NCBI RefSeq assembly: GCF_014638005.1
Contig: NZ_BMFG01000012.1
Coordinates: 65,730-104,735 of the forward strand
DNA length: 39,006 nucleotides
Direction: 5' to 3'
Origin: Flavobacterium orientale
Lineage (GTDB): Bacteria; Bacteroidota; Bacteroidia; Flavobacteriales; Flavobacteriaceae
A program made the position numbers and the translations under genes. Positions 1 through 8,961 of the stretch are shown one piece after another. Each line of letters opens with the position of its first letter. The first letter of the stretch is position 1. Below the pieces are notes generated by a model, which searched no databases, had not been told where the DNA came from, and saw nothing but the letters and a program-made list of their open reading frames with translations.

Positions 1-309
1 TTTTTCAGCGTTGCATTTAAATCCGTTCAATCCGCGTTTGGCGAAGCCAACCCGCATCATCCGCGTTCCAATCTTTGCGACACCTTAGCGTAAACCTTAG
101 CCAACGCTAGTCTTTGCGTCTCAGCGACTATGCGAGAAATTTTTCAGCATTGCATTTAAATCCGTTCAATCCGCGTTTGGTGAAGCCAACCCGCATCATC
201 CGCGTTCCAATCTTTGCAACACCTTAGCGTAAACCTTAGCCAACGCTAGTCTTTGCGTCTCAGCGACTTTGCGAGAAATTTTTCAGCATTGCATTTAAAT
301 CCTTTCAAT
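1..309. repeat. 139-bp tandem repeat, about 2.2 copies
   Basis: The same unit starts at 1, 140 and 279, an exact 139-bp period, with only a few substitutions between copies (for example gcgttg/gcattg near the start and ggcgaagc/ggtgaagc). Each unit contains ccgcgtttggcgaagccaa, whose TTGGC-GAA-GCCAA core can fold into a small hairpin, and the phrase ctttgcgtctcagcgact. The third copy is truncated and runs up to the stop codon of the outer-membrane gene at 321. Related units recur at 26985-27060, 30161-30368 and 36351-36392, so this is a dispersed family. No open reading frame is supported here. Confidence 0.9.
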
Positions 310-320
310 CCACGTTCCAA

Positions 321-1166
321 TCACAACCTAAAAATCCCCCCAACCGCAATAATTTGTTGAAAAAACCAAAATTCTTGTTCCGCCCTATCTGAGTTCGAAG
401 TAGTAGTTCGAATATCCTGCATGTTGATGTAACCACCCTTTAATTCTGCTTGCACAAAAAAGTGTTTAAAAAAAGTAACATTCAATCCGGCTTTTGCAGA
501 AATACCAAAACCGGAAGCATGAAATTCATCATATCGTTCTTTGCCGAGCAACGTTGTGTTAGTTCTGGGATACAATAATCCTGCTCCTAAGCCTTCCGTA
601 ATATTGATTTGAAGTTTGTCGGTATTCGGCAATGTAAACCAAGAGGAGATATCATCCACTCGTGATATTTCGGTAGTCACATAGTTTAAACCATCCGTAT
701 GTTCAAATTTTAAAAAGTCTTCGGTTAATAAAACCTGCCCAGTAGGCAAGGTTTCCCCATAGGAACCGGCATTGGGATAATACCCCGTTAGGTGAACAGC
801 TCGGTCCTGATACATCACATACTTCATATGGTCAACACCAATGGAGATAGTGTAATGGTCTGAAATAAAATAGCCAAATCGCAAATTGGTTTGCGGAATA
901 GTCATTCGGGCCGGATTTACATAATCTACATGCCAACCTTTGGGTTTGTCATGAGCGGTTACATGGTGTAATGTAAAATCATAGTCGTCACCACGAAATC
1001 GAATATCCGATTTCGAATAACTTTCTCTGTTTCCACCCCAAAAGAAATAAAACTTTCCTTTGTTATGGGCTGTGTATTTTTCGGAAATTGCCAAAACGTC
1101 TTGGGCTGTTATGTGTTGAAAAAAGGCACAAAAAAAGAACACAATCAATAAAGATTGCTTTTTCAC
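321..1166 (-). CDS. Secreted protein, probable outer-membrane beta-barrel
   Basis: The 281-aa product has a Sec signal peptide (about residues 1-21, basic start, hydrophobic core, ending in ITAQ). Its body shows alternating aromatic and polar residues, and it ends in a short strand closing with a hydrophobic residue (GGIFRL), typical of outer-membrane barrels of the OmpW/PorT-like size class. The start codon is GTG at 1164-1166; I see no better ATG in frame. It lies 23 bp downstream of kdsA on the same strand and is probably cotranscribed with it. The function is not recognisable beyond a small envelope barrel. The stop codon abuts the 139-bp tandem repeat. A non-barrel periplasmic protein is possible. 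Confidence 0.7.
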   Translation of the reverse strand: MKKQSLLIVFFFCAFFQHITAQDVLAISEKYTAHNKGKFYFFWGGNRESYSKSDIRFRGDDYDFTLHHVTAHDKPKGWHVDYVNPARMTIPQTNLRFGYFISDHYTISIGVDHMKYVMYQDRAVHLTGYYPNAGSYGETLPTGQVLLTEDFLKFEHTDGLNYVTTEISRVDDISSWFTLPNTDKLQINITEGLGAGLLYPRTNTTLLGKERYDEFHASGFGISAKAGLNVTFFKHFFVQAELKGGYINMQDIRTTTSNSDRAEQEFWFFQQIIAVGGIFRL

Positions 1167-1189
1167 AGGGCTTGTAAGTAGGGGTTAGA

Positions 1190-2008
1190 TTAGAATTGGT
1201 TAATGGTGGTTCGAATGGCAACTAATTTGGTCATCAGATTTTCAAAATAATCCAAATGCAGCATGTTGGCTCCATCACTTTTGGCATTTGCCGGATCAAA
1301 ATGAGTCTCTATAAAAATACCATCTACTCCGGTAACTATTCCGGCTTTGGCAATGGTTTCTATCATGTCCGGTCTTCCTCCGGTTACTCCTGACATTTGA
1401 TTAGGTTGCTGTAGCGAATGAGTCACATCCAAAACGGTTGTGGCAAATTGACGCATGGTTGGAATTCCTCTAAAATCAACTATCATATCTTGGTAACCAA
1501 ACATGGTACCTCGGTCAGTAACCATCACATTTTCATTGTGGCAATCCAAAACTTTTTGTACCGCGTGTTTCATGCTTTCCGGACTCATAAATTGTCCTTT
1601 TTTCAAATTCACGGTTTTACCGGTGTTGGCTGCTGCAACAACCAAATCAGTCTGACGTACTAAAAATGCCGGGATTTGTAATACATCCACATAGGCCGCA
1701 GCCATCACAGCATCTTCATTGGTGTGAATGTCGGTAATAGTGGGTACACCAAAGGTTTGGGATACTTTTTCTAAAATTTTCAAGGCTTTTTCATCCCCAA
1801 TTCCGGAAAAACTGTCAATTCGGGAACGGTTCGCTTTCTTAAAAGAGCCTTTAAATACGTATGGGATTTTTAATTTATCCGTAATACTAACCAAACGATC
1901 GGCAATTCGCAAAGCCATTTCTTCGCCTTCAATCGCACAAGGTCCGGCTAAAACAAAAAAGTTACCACTATCGGCGTGTTTTATTTGAGGTATTTTATTG
2001 ATATCCAT
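1190..2008 (-). CDS. kdsA: 3-deoxy-8-phosphooctulonate synthase (KdsA)
   Basis: KdsA condenses phosphoenolpyruvate with arabinose 5-phosphate to give Kdo-8-phosphate for the lipopolysaccharide inner core, in the cytoplasm. The 272-aa product matches the family in length and motifs: FVLAGPCAIEGEE near the N-terminus, FKGSFKKANRS, IPAFLVRQTDL, NLKKGQFMSPE, the DRGTMFGY segment, DVTHSLQQP and FIETHFDP. The frame can be extended to 2047, but a promoter box (minus-strand TACTTTTG, 2025-2032) lies inside that extension, so the start at MDINKIPQ (2006-2008) is chosen, with a leader of only about 10-15 nt. The outer-membrane gene follows downstream. Whether the enzyme is metal-dependent was not resolved. 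Confidence 0.96.
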   Translation of the reverse strand: MDINKIPQIKHADSGNFFVLAGPCAIEGEEMALRIADRLVSITDKLKIPYVFKGSFKKANRSRIDSFSGIGDEKALKILEKVSQTFGVPTITDIHTNEDAVMAAAYVDVLQIPAFLVRQTDLVVAAANTGKTVNLKKGQFMSPESMKHAVQKVLDCHNENVMVTDRGTMFGYQDMIVDFRGIPTMRQFATTVLDVTHSLQQPNQMSGVTGGRPDMIETIAKAGIVTGVDGIFIETHFDPANAKSDGANMLHLDYFENLMTKLVAIRTTINQF

Positions 2009-2024
2009 ATTCAATAGTTGAAGT

Positions 2025-2032
2025 GCAAAAGT
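2025..2032 (-). promoter_or_regulatory. -7 promoter element of kdsA
   Basis: The minus strand reads TACTTTTG, a match to the Bacteroidota -7 consensus TAnnTTTG, 16 bp upstream of the kdsA ATG. It excludes the longer start at 2047. Confidence 0.65.
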
Positions 2033-2061
2033 ACGAATTTTTAGCAATATAAAAACACTAC

Positions 2062-2526
2062 TTAGTCATCCTCTTTTTTTAAAGTTAATCCCATAGGAAT
2101 CAGTAGCTTTCCTTTTTCATAACTGTTGAAGTAGAGTACTAGAGGTTTGATATTTCCCGACCAGGTAATCTCGAATACTTCCAACATGCCGGCACCAATA
2201 TCACTGCGTTTGGTGGGAAAAGGGCAGCAGCTTTCTAATCTTTTATAAATAAGAGGTTCGCCATTAGGTCCTGCTAATGCACGAATAAACCGACCCGCAT
2301 TGATGGTGTCATTTAACGTACTGCGATAAAAAATATTAATGGGATATGTAGCATCAAAACCATATTTCTTATCACTACTGTATTCGGTCAATACAAAGGT
2401 GTTCTTTTTTGTCAAAACCGGAGTGGGAGCGGAGTCGTCAATATTTTTAATACTGTTTTTAGTACTGATACACGAAGTAAACAGCAAGGAAAGCAGTAAA
2501 AAGAGAACAAATTGATTTAGTTTCAT
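2062..2526 (-). CDS. Predicted lipoprotein, unknown function
   Basis: The 154-aa product starts with a lipoprotein signal (hydrophobic stretch, then LLFTSC with the lipid-carrying Cys at about residue 19), so it should be membrane-anchored and exposed to the periplasm or outer-membrane leaflet. The mature part is beta-rich without a domain I recognise; a CCPFP segment in the middle has two adjacent cysteines. Its ATG overlaps the stop of the upstream DUF4199 gene by four bases (ATGA), which implies translational coupling. kdsA follows 53 bp downstream but has its own promoter. Confidence 0.75.
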   Translation of the reverse strand: MKLNQFVLFLLLSLLFTSCISTKNSIKNIDDSAPTPVLTKKNTFVLTEYSSDKKYGFDATYPINIFYRSTLNDTINAGRFIRALAGPNGEPLIYKRLESCCPFPTKRSDIGAGMLEVFEITWSGNIKPLVLYFNSYEKGKLLIPMGLTLKKEDD

Positions 2527-3011
2527 GATGTGCGTGACTTGTTTTTGAGAAAAAAAGAGACAATCGCTGCCGTAACGATACCTACTGATAACGCAAAAAA
2601 TACGGTTTGTGTGATAAAAGAAGTCAAATTATAATAGGATTGGGCACTTTCCTCTATCATAATTTCTTTTTCAACGGTATGTAGGATATAATTACCAAAG
2701 AATTCAGGAGCAATTGCAGTATGAATGATATATTGGCTCAACGGTGTAAGTAATGTGATAAAAACAGTAAGAACACAACCACTAATAAAGCCTTGCCTCC
2801 ATTCCATACTTCCCATAAAAAAGTGTTTCTTTTTGTCATAAATGGCAAAAAAATAAAGAGCAAAGGCCACTAAGGCAAATAAGAAAGAAAACGAAGCATG
2901 GGAAGCGATTTTTTGGTCATAATAACCTAATGTTTTTTCCAGAATAGCCCAAGCGATTACGGCCAAAGTGAAAACAATCGCCCACTTGATTTCGATAGTA
3001 AATTTTTTCAT
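2523..3011 (-). CDS. DUF4199 family membrane protein
   Basis: The 162-aa product has four predicted membrane segments (about residues 9-26, 36-54, 72-94 and 130-152). Its second half carries GSMEWRQGFISGCVLTVFI, resembling the DUF4199 family that is common in Bacteroidota and has no known function. The frame is open up to 3143, but that would run into the divergent permease gene and past the promoter box at 3035-3042, so the start MKKFTIEI at 3009-3011 is used. It is translationally coupled to the lipoprotein gene downstream. Confidence 0.8.
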   Translation of the reverse strand: MKKFTIEIKWAIVFTLAVIAWAILEKTLGYYDQKIASHASFSFLFALVAFALYFFAIYDKKKHFFMGSMEWRQGFISGCVLTVFITLLTPLSQYIIHTAIAPEFFGNYILHTVEKEIMIEESAQSYYNLTSFITQTVFFALSVGIVTAAIVSFFLKNKSRTS

Positions 3012-3034
3012 AGTTAAAATTTCAAATTTGATAC

Positions 3035-3042
3035 CAAAGGTA
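3035..3042 (-). promoter_or_regulatory. -7 promoter element of the DUF4199-lipoprotein pair
   Basis: The minus strand reads TACCTTTG (TAnnTTTG consensus) 23 bp upstream of the DUF4199 ATG. No convincing -33 TTG was seen at normal spacing. Confidence 0.55.
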
Positions 3043-3102
3043 AAAATTTTTTTAATCGCTCGATGCATCCTATTTTTTTTTAGTAAGTCCAAAAGGGAAT
3101 GC

Positions 3103-3110
3103 TTATTTTT
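3103..3110 (+). promoter_or_regulatory. -7 promoter element of the split permease operon
   Basis: The plus strand reads TATTTTTG, 17 bp upstream of the permease ATG at 3128. With 3035-3042 it forms a divergent promoter pair about 60 bp apart. Confidence 0.55.
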
Positions 3111-3127
3111 GTCAAAACTTTTTAGGT

Positions 3128-3682
3128 ATGGAGTTCTTATCACAAACTTGGCATTGGTCCATTTCCGGTTTTTTAATCGGAGTAGTCATGCTGTTATTAA
3201 TTTATTTTGGAAAAACCTTCGGCATGTCATCCAACTTACGTTCGTTATGTTCGATGACAGGAGTAGGGAAACGGGTTGCTTTTTTTGATTGGGATTGGAA
3301 AGCCCAACGCTGGAATTTAGTGGTTGCCTTCGGGGCTTTTATTGGTGGTTTTATAGCCGTAACTTATTTACATGACAATTCCAATGTAAGCATCAATCCG
3401 AAAACTATTCAGCAAATGGAAGCGATGGGTATTGACGCTCCTAATGGTAAATTACTGCCTGATGCTTTATTTCAAGACCCTTCACCGTATATGATTTTTA
3501 TTTTGATATTGGGCGGTATTTTAATTGGATTTGGTAGCAGGTATGCCGGAGGGTGCACTTCAGGTCATGCTATTTCCGGATTGAGTAACCTGCAAATGCC
3601 ATCGCTGAAAGCCGTTATGGGTTTCTTTATCGGTGGTTTAGTAATGGCTCATTTTCTTTTACCTTTAATTTTTACAGCATGA
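3128..3682 (+). CDS. YeeE/YedE-type sulfur-compound permease, N-terminal half
   Basis: The 184-aa integral membrane protein has about five hydrophobic segments. It carries two Cys motifs of the YeeE/YedE (TsuA-like thiosulfate transporter) family: LCSMTG at Cys41 and GGCTSGHAISGLS at Cys143. In the full-length family such intramembrane cysteines line the path for thiosulfate or related sulfur species. Here the protein stops after the second motif, and the third motif is on the next gene, which overlaps by four bases (ATGA). The two halves therefore probably assemble into one transporter. The substrate is inferred from the family only. No rhodanese or persulfide dioxygenase gene sits beside it. 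Confidence 0.88.
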   Translation: MEFLSQTWHWSISGFLIGVVMLLLIYFGKTFGMSSNLRSLCSMTGVGKRVAFFDWDWKAQRWNLVVAFGAFIGGFIAVTYLHDNSNVSINPKTIQQMEAMGIDAPNGKLLPDALFQDPSPYMIFILILGGILIGFGSRYAGGCTSGHAISGLSNLQMPSLKAVMGFFIGGLVMAHFLLPLIFTA

Positions 3683-4092
3683 ATTTACTTAAATATGTAC
3701 TCGTAGGCATCTTGTTTGGTATGGTATTAACAAAAACCGAAGCAGTTTCATGGTATCGCATTTATGAAATGTTTCATTTCCAATCGTTTCACATGTATGG
3801 AATTATTGGAACAGCTATAGCTACCGGATTAATAGGCATACAAATTATCAAAAGAAAAAAACTGAAAGACTTGCACGGACAACCCATTGAAATTTTAGAT
3901 AAAGAACAAGGAAATGTACGCTATTGGGTCGGCGGTATTTTATTTGGCTTGGGTTGGGCATTGGTTGGAGCCTGTCCCGGACCTTTATTCATACTTATTG
4001 GAGCCGGTTTTTATAACGTGCTTTGGGTTTTAGGCGGTGCTGTTTTTGGCACTTTCCTGTATGGTGTAGTAAAAGAAAAATTACCTCATTAA
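3679..4092 (+). CDS. YeeE/YedE-type permease, C-terminal half (DUF6691-like)
   Basis: The 137-aa membrane protein has four hydrophobic segments and the motif GACPGP around Cys99, the counterpart of the last conserved Cys region of single-chain YeeE/YedE transporters. It overlaps the preceding half-gene by ATGA, so the two are made together and most likely form one complex in the inner membrane. No terminator is evident downstream; the next 340 bp are repeat DNA. Split versions like this are known in Bacteroidota, so this is not a frameshift: both halves have clean starts and hydrophobic ends. Confidence 0.86.
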   Translation: MNLLKYVLVGILFGMVLTKTEAVSWYRIYEMFHFQSFHMYGIIGTAIATGLIGIQIIKRKKLKDLHGQPIEILDKEQGNVRYWVGGILFGLGWALVGACPGPLFILIGAGFYNVLWVLGGAVFGTFLYGVVKEKLPH

Positions 4093-4435
<343 letters not shown>

Positions 4436-7252
4436 TCAAATAGACAAAATATACTCTACCAATCCCTGTTCATGAGGTAAATCCATTTTTTTGCGTAAAC
4501 GGTAGCGTTTGATTTCGACACTTCTCACAGATATATTTAATAAAGGAGCAATTTCTTTAGACGAAAGATTCAATCGCAAATAGGCACAAAGTCGCAAATC
4601 ATTTGGAGTTAAAGAGGTATGTTCTGCTTTTATTTTCTTTAAGAAATCTTTGTCAACGTTATTAAACGCATCTTTAAAAACATTCCAAGTATCTTCTTCA
4701 TTGATGTTTTTACTGATAGTAGAAATCACCGATTTAATACTTCTGTTTTGATTGGCCTCCGAAGTTTTTTTCAAATCTTCTTTGATGAGTGTTAAGAGTT
4801 CGTTCTTTTTGATTAACGTCATGGTAGAAGCCGCCAACTCTTTGTTTTTGGTTTCAAAATCGTGTTCCAATTGTTGGTTTTTGATTCGCATCAATTCCTG
4901 TTCGGTTTCTAGTTCTTTAATTTCCAACAAACGGTTGTTTTCTTCAATCAACTTTTCTTGCTGATTTTTATAGAAACGTTTATAGGATTTGTTAATGAAA
5001 TAGACCAAAACAAAAAATAGAATAATGTAAAGAAGTATAGCCAAGTTGCTGGAATACCAGGGTTTGTCTATTTCAAACTTATAACTTGCAATGCTCTCAG
5101 AAATGGTACTGCCTATTTTTGCCCGTACTTTAAAAACATAACTTCCGGGGTTTAGATTTTTAAAATTCACAGTGGATTCTGTGCTCCATGAACTCCAATC
5201 TTCTTGCAAACCCTCCAGTAAATATTGGTATTCGGCATTGACGTATTTGTTGTATTCCGGAACAGTGAAGTTAAAAGTGATATTATTTTCTTTTGGTTTA
5301 AACATTCCGTTTTCAGTCAATGAGACAAAATGAAGCAAGTCATTTTGCTTGTTCACCATAATGTTTTTGATATGAATTTTATATTTATTAAAATGAAGGT
5401 CATCAACAGCTATAGTGTTATAGCCGTCTGTGGTTCCAATTAAATAGAGAGCATTCGAAATTTGTGTGATATTTTCATAACCCAACATCGAATTGGTCAT
5501 CGAAGACGGAATAGGAATAATGCTGTGTTTTAACTCTGAACTCAATTTGCCAAAAGAGAAATAGTTGATGTAATTTTTAGTAAAAAACCAAAGTTTGTCC
5601 GAATGATCCACCATCAATTTACCCGAGATGTATTCATCTTTTTCAAACACTTTACTCAGATTTTCATCTTTTTCAAATTGTTTGGTTTTTGGATTGTACA
5701 CAAAAATTCCGCTTTTGTAGGCATAATAAATTTTTGAATTGAACTTCGTTAGTCCTGCATTCTTTCCTTTTTCAGGAAAAGTAAAAGCTTCAAATTGCAA
5801 AGCTTTGCTCCAATCGGAATTCATTTTTATGCGATAAACACCTTTGTATTCATGACTCACAATGAGTTCGTCACTACCGGAGCTTTCAAAATATTTGGAA
5901 GAAAAATCAAATCCGGAAATCTTGTTGCGGTACCGCCAAGTATTGTTTACTTTTTCAAGTACGGAAATACCATAATAATTACCTTGAAGTAGTAAATTTT
6001 TATCGTTAGGATGTTCTAAAAATTTCCAAGTTCCCGAGGTGGCATAAATGTTTTTAGCGACTTGATTTTCAATGATAAAAGTGCCAAAATCATGAGCACA
6101 AAAAAGTTTGTCGTCATATGAAAATAAAGACCATACTTGTCCGTTGGTTCCGTTGACAAAATTGAAATCACCAAGTGCGTCTTGATTTTTATAAAACAAC
6201 CCCTGATTGGTGCCAATATATAAGTTGCCTTGGTGAACTATGGAAGCATATACCGTACCTAAAACTCCGGTTTTATCTACATAACTTCGGATGGGCGATT
6301 TTAAGTTGATACAGTTAATGCCGTTATCCAAACCTATCCAAATGTTAGAATCGTGGTCTTCAAAAAGCGAAAGTGCCGTGTTGTTACTAATCCCTTTATT
6401 TTGATTAATATGGTAGATTTTCTTGCCGTCATTCGATAACACATAGATACCGTTGGAAACCGTTCCGATAGCTATTGTTCCGTCTCTCAAAATATGGGAG
6501 CAATAAATACTACTGAAGGCCAATTCTTGGTCGATGTCGGTTTTCCACTTCGTAATTTTTGAATCACTATAACTATAAAAACCATTAAATTGGGTAATAA
6601 ACAAAAAAGCTCCTTTAACTTGACTCAGCGAAACAATTTTATTGGTGATGAAAAATGAATCGTTGCTGATTAACTTACTTTTGCCGTTTTCAATTTCAAA
6701 CAATCCCTCACTAACAGTTTGATAATAAATGGAATTGTTGGCAATATACGCTTTGAATAGGCCGCTTTTCGGACTGATAATTTGGAACGATTCCGTCTTG
6801 GTATCATAGATGAAAAGTTGGTTCAACGATTGAAAAATCACCCAATGGTCAAAGTCTAAAATAGTCCAAAACTGCTCATCATCAACAATCTTTGCTTTTA
6901 CTTTTTCACTCAACGAAGTGTAATCCAATCGGCCGTTTTTATTGCGAACCCAATAGCCAAACTCCATATAACAACCGGTATAAATACGATCTTGAATCAC
7001 ATTAACCGAACGTAAAATGGTTTCGTTGGGTGATGGATATAACGTCCAAACCGAACCGTCAAATTCCAATAAACCTTCGTTGTTGGCATAATATAAAAAA
7101 TGGTCAGCATCCTGTGCAATCATCCAGTTTTGATAACCTGCACCATATTCTGTTGTGGAATATTTAGTGATTGGCGGTAAATCTTGAGCCAATAACGGAG
7201 TAGTAAAGAAATAAAGAAATAGTAATGAGAAATGAATAAAACTTCGCAACAT
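4436..7252 (-). CDS. Membrane-anchored propeller-sensor transcriptional regulator (Y_Y_Y, LuxR-type HTH)
   Basis: The 938-aa protein has a signal peptide (1-22), a long periplasmic region of two-component-regulator-propeller type repeats (for example EDHDSNIWIGLDNGIN), a triple-tyrosine-type Ig-like domain (about 650-730, with LLEGLQEDWSSWS and LNPGSYVFKVRA), one membrane helix (about 737-757), a Glu/Lys-rich coiled coil (about 765-830) and a C-terminal LuxR/GerE-like helix-turn-helix (about 880-935, LSSKEIAPLLNISVRSVEIKR). There is no histidine kinase or receiver, so it looks like a one-component sensor that binds DNA from the inner membrane. The ligand is unknown; in relatives such propellers often sense glycans or envelope cues. 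It is convergent with the permease genes and stands alone. Confidence 0.9.
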   Translation of the reverse strand: MLRSFIHFSLLFLYFFTTPLLAQDLPPITKYSTTEYGAGYQNWMIAQDADHFLYYANNEGLLEFDGSVWTLYPSPNETILRSVNVIQDRIYTGCYMEFGYWVRNKNGRLDYTSLSEKVKAKIVDDEQFWTILDFDHWVIFQSLNQLFIYDTKTESFQIISPKSGLFKAYIANNSIYYQTVSEGLFEIENGKSKLISNDSFFITNKIVSLSQVKGAFLFITQFNGFYSYSDSKITKWKTDIDQELAFSSIYCSHILRDGTIAIGTVSNGIYVLSNDGKKIYHINQNKGISNNTALSLFEDHDSNIWIGLDNGINCINLKSPIRSYVDKTGVLGTVYASIVHQGNLYIGTNQGLFYKNQDALGDFNFVNGTNGQVWSLFSYDDKLFCAHDFGTFIIENQVAKNIYATSGTWKFLEHPNDKNLLLQGNYYGISVLEKVNNTWRYRNKISGFDFSSKYFESSGSDELIVSHEYKGVYRIKMNSDWSKALQFEAFTFPEKGKNAGLTKFNSKIYYAYKSGIFVYNPKTKQFEKDENLSKVFEKDEYISGKLMVDHSDKLWFFTKNYINYFSFGKLSSELKHSIIPIPSSMTNSMLGYENITQISNALYLIGTTDGYNTIAVDDLHFNKYKIHIKNIMVNKQNDLLHFVSLTENGMFKPKENNITFNFTVPEYNKYVNAEYQYLLEGLQEDWSSWSTESTVNFKNLNPGSYVFKVRAKIGSTISESIASYKFEIDKPWYSSNLAILLYIILFFVLVYFINKSYKRFYKNQQEKLIEENNRLLEIKELETEQELMRIKNQQLEHDFETKNKELAASTMTLIKKNELLTLIKEDLKKTSEANQNRSIKSVISTISKNINEEDTWNVFKDAFNNVDKDFLKKIKAEHTSLTPNDLRLCAYLRLNLSSKEIAPLLNISVRSVEIKRYRLRKKMDLPHEQGLVEYILSI

Positions 7253-7271
7253 TTTTTAAACGATTAATTTT

Positions 7272-7279
7272 TAAAGATA
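7272..7279 (-). promoter_or_regulatory. Possible -7 element of the LuxR-type regulator
   Basis: The minus strand reads TATCTTTA, one mismatch from TAnnTTTG, 20 bp upstream of the ATG. A minus-strand TTG (7302-7304) lies 22 bp further upstream, a plausible -33 element. Confidence 0.4.
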
Positions 7280-7375
7280 CTAAAAAAACTAAAATCCATA
7301 ACAAAATCAAAACTAGATTCGTTTTAAACTAGTAGGTGGATAGATGTTAAAAAAATAAAAGGATGGCACAAAACT

Positions 7376-8659
7376 TTATGAGCGGAGTCTGTCTTTTATT
7401 TTCAATTCGGAGTACGACTTAAATTCTTGATTGACAAAATAGAACGTCATTACAAGTGAAAGCAGTAAATAAATTGAAATCAAAAGGTTTCCGAAAGGGA
7501 GGCTGTTGCTGATGCCAAACCAGTCGTTAAAAAAATACAGACAACCAAAACCAAAAGTTACTTTTAAAACTTCCCACAAGAGTGCCGATTTGTTAGTATC
7601 CATCAATTCACTATAACTATAAATGGTAATAAAAACGAACAAACCATAGAGTAACAATTGTAACGGAGCAAGAATCCCAATATTTGCAAAAAAATAGCTC
7701 ACCAATCCGAGTGTAGCAAAAAGCTGAAACAACGACCAATATTTTAATCTTTCAGAATGTTTCGGATTGTATTTTTCAAAATGGTACACATCTTCAATTT
7801 TTTGAACGGGATATTTTTCTTCAAAATGTTCCGGTCGCCAACCTGTTGGCATGAACCAAATCTTTAGCTTGTCCATCCATTTTTCGGCATGCCAAGCGTC
7901 TTTGGTTAACAGCCACAAATGCTGAAAATTTATCTTAATGGGATTCCATGTTTGTGCCGGACGCGTAATGCCATAAACAGCAGGAACAGCATCTAGTTCT
8001 TCTTGAAAGGTGCCGAAAAGTTTGTCCCAGATGATGAATATTTGACCGTGATTCTTGTCCAGATATTCTTTATTAATGGCATGATGCACCCGATGATGAG
8101 AAGGGGTGACGATTATTTTTTCCAGAAAACCCATTTTGCCAATATGTTTGGTATGATACCAAAATTGTAAAAATAAATGTATCGGTAAAATAGTTGCAAT
8201 CACAATGGAAGGAACTCCAAAAAAAGCAGCCGGCAACAACAAGAAAGTAAACAAATTGACAAAAGAAGAAATGGATTGGCGTAATGCACAAGCCAAATTA
8301 AATTCCTCACTACTGTGATGAATGGCGTGTTTGTTCCAAAAAATATTGATTTGATGTGACCAACGATGGGTCCAATAGCCATAAAAATCAATAACTATAA
8401 AAGCGATGGCATACGTTAAAAAAGTATTTTCAATAGTAAAAAAAGCTACTTTGGAAACGAACCAATTATAGGAAATTAAAGTTAAACTGATGCCCAAAAC
8501 ATCTTTGGTCGCATTAGTAATTCCGGAACTCAAACTGGAAATTCCGTCCATCAACGGAACGGTATCTTCACCTTTATAATAACCGTATATTTTTTCAATA
8601 ACAATCAGTACCAAAAAAATCGGCATTGCAATCAGCAATATTTTTCCGTATTGTTCCAA
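7376..8659 (-). CDS. Fatty acid hydroxylase / sterol desaturase superfamily membrane protein
   Basis: The 427-aa integral membrane protein carries the eight-histidine di-iron signature: HRWSH (His98, His102), HAIHH (His111, 114, 115) and SHHRVHH (His188, 189, 192, 193). Four or more further membrane segments follow in the C-terminal 130 residues. The family oxidises lipids (hydroxylation, desaturation or ether-lipid cleavage); the substrate cannot be told from sequence. The start is a TTG at 8657-8659, because a stop codon lies in frame two codons upstream; the only later alternative, Met12, would remove part of the first helix. It lies 7 bp after clpS and is probably expressed with prmA and clpS. 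Confidence 0.85.
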   Translation of the reverse strand: MEQYGKILLIAMPIFLVLIVIEKIYGYYKGEDTVPLMDGISSLSSGITNATKDVLGISLTLISYNWFVSKVAFFTIENTFLTYAIAFIVIDFYGYWTHRWSHQINIFWNKHAIHHSSEEFNLACALRQSISSFVNLFTFLLLPAAFFGVPSIVIATILPIHLFLQFWYHTKHIGKMGFLEKIIVTPSHHRVHHAINKEYLDKNHGQIFIIWDKLFGTFQEELDAVPAVYGITRPAQTWNPIKINFQHLWLLTKDAWHAEKWMDKLKIWFMPTGWRPEHFEEKYPVQKIEDVYHFEKYNPKHSERLKYWSLFQLFATLGLVSYFFANIGILAPLQLLLYGLFVFITIYSYSELMDTNKSALLWEVLKVTFGFGCLYFFNDWFGISNSLPFGNLLISIYLLLSLVMTFYFVNQEFKSYSELKIKDRLRS

Positions 8660-8666
8660 GTTTTAA

Positions 8667-8942
8667 TTATTGAATTTCTGCACTCAAACCGGCTTCTAAT
8701 AATTGCGTACATTGGGGTTCTAACTCGTCATAACTACCGGTTTTAACCGTGCATTTCCCTTTATAATGTACCAAAATAGCACATTGTTCGGCTTGCAAAG
8801 CTTCGTGTTTACAAACGCGAATCAGCGTTTCAATGACGTGATCAAAAGTATTGACGTCATCATTAAACAGCACAATTTCATTATTGTTGTTAAGTAATTC
8901 TTGAATTGAAACTTCTTCTTTTACTTTTTCAATCGTACTCAT
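8667..8942 (-). CDS. clpS: ATP-dependent Clp protease adaptor ClpS
   Basis: ClpS binds N-degron substrates and delivers them to ClpAP-type proteases in the cytoplasm. The 91-aa product fits the family: VLFNDDVNTFDHVIETLIRV contains the N-end-rule pocket residues (NDDVNTF), followed by EALQAEQCAILVHYKGKCTV and the C-terminal GLSAEIQ. The flexible N-terminal extension is short. It sits between prmA and the membrane hydroxylase. A 19-bp inverted repeat lies between prmA and this gene and could reduce read-through. Confidence 0.95.
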   Translation of the reverse strand: MSTIEKVKEEVSIQELLNNNNEIVLFNDDVNTFDHVIETLIRVCKHEALQAEQCAILVHYKGKCTVKTGSYDELEPQCTQLLEAGLSAEIQ

Positions 8943-8961
8943 TTTATTTTTTGATTATTAG

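Noticed and set aside
1..309. CRISPR-like array
   Set aside because: Repeats are 139 bp and the whole unit is conserved, with no short repeat/unique spacer pattern and no cas genes. The heptad arrays fail for the same reason.
2968..3288. Plus-strand ORF of 106 aa
   Set aside because: It overlaps the divergent DUF4199 and permease starts and their promoter boxes, and has no domain.
3679..3682. Frameshift splitting one YeeE/YedE gene
   Set aside because: Both halves have natural ends, and the ATGA overlap is normal coupling; split pairs are common in this group.
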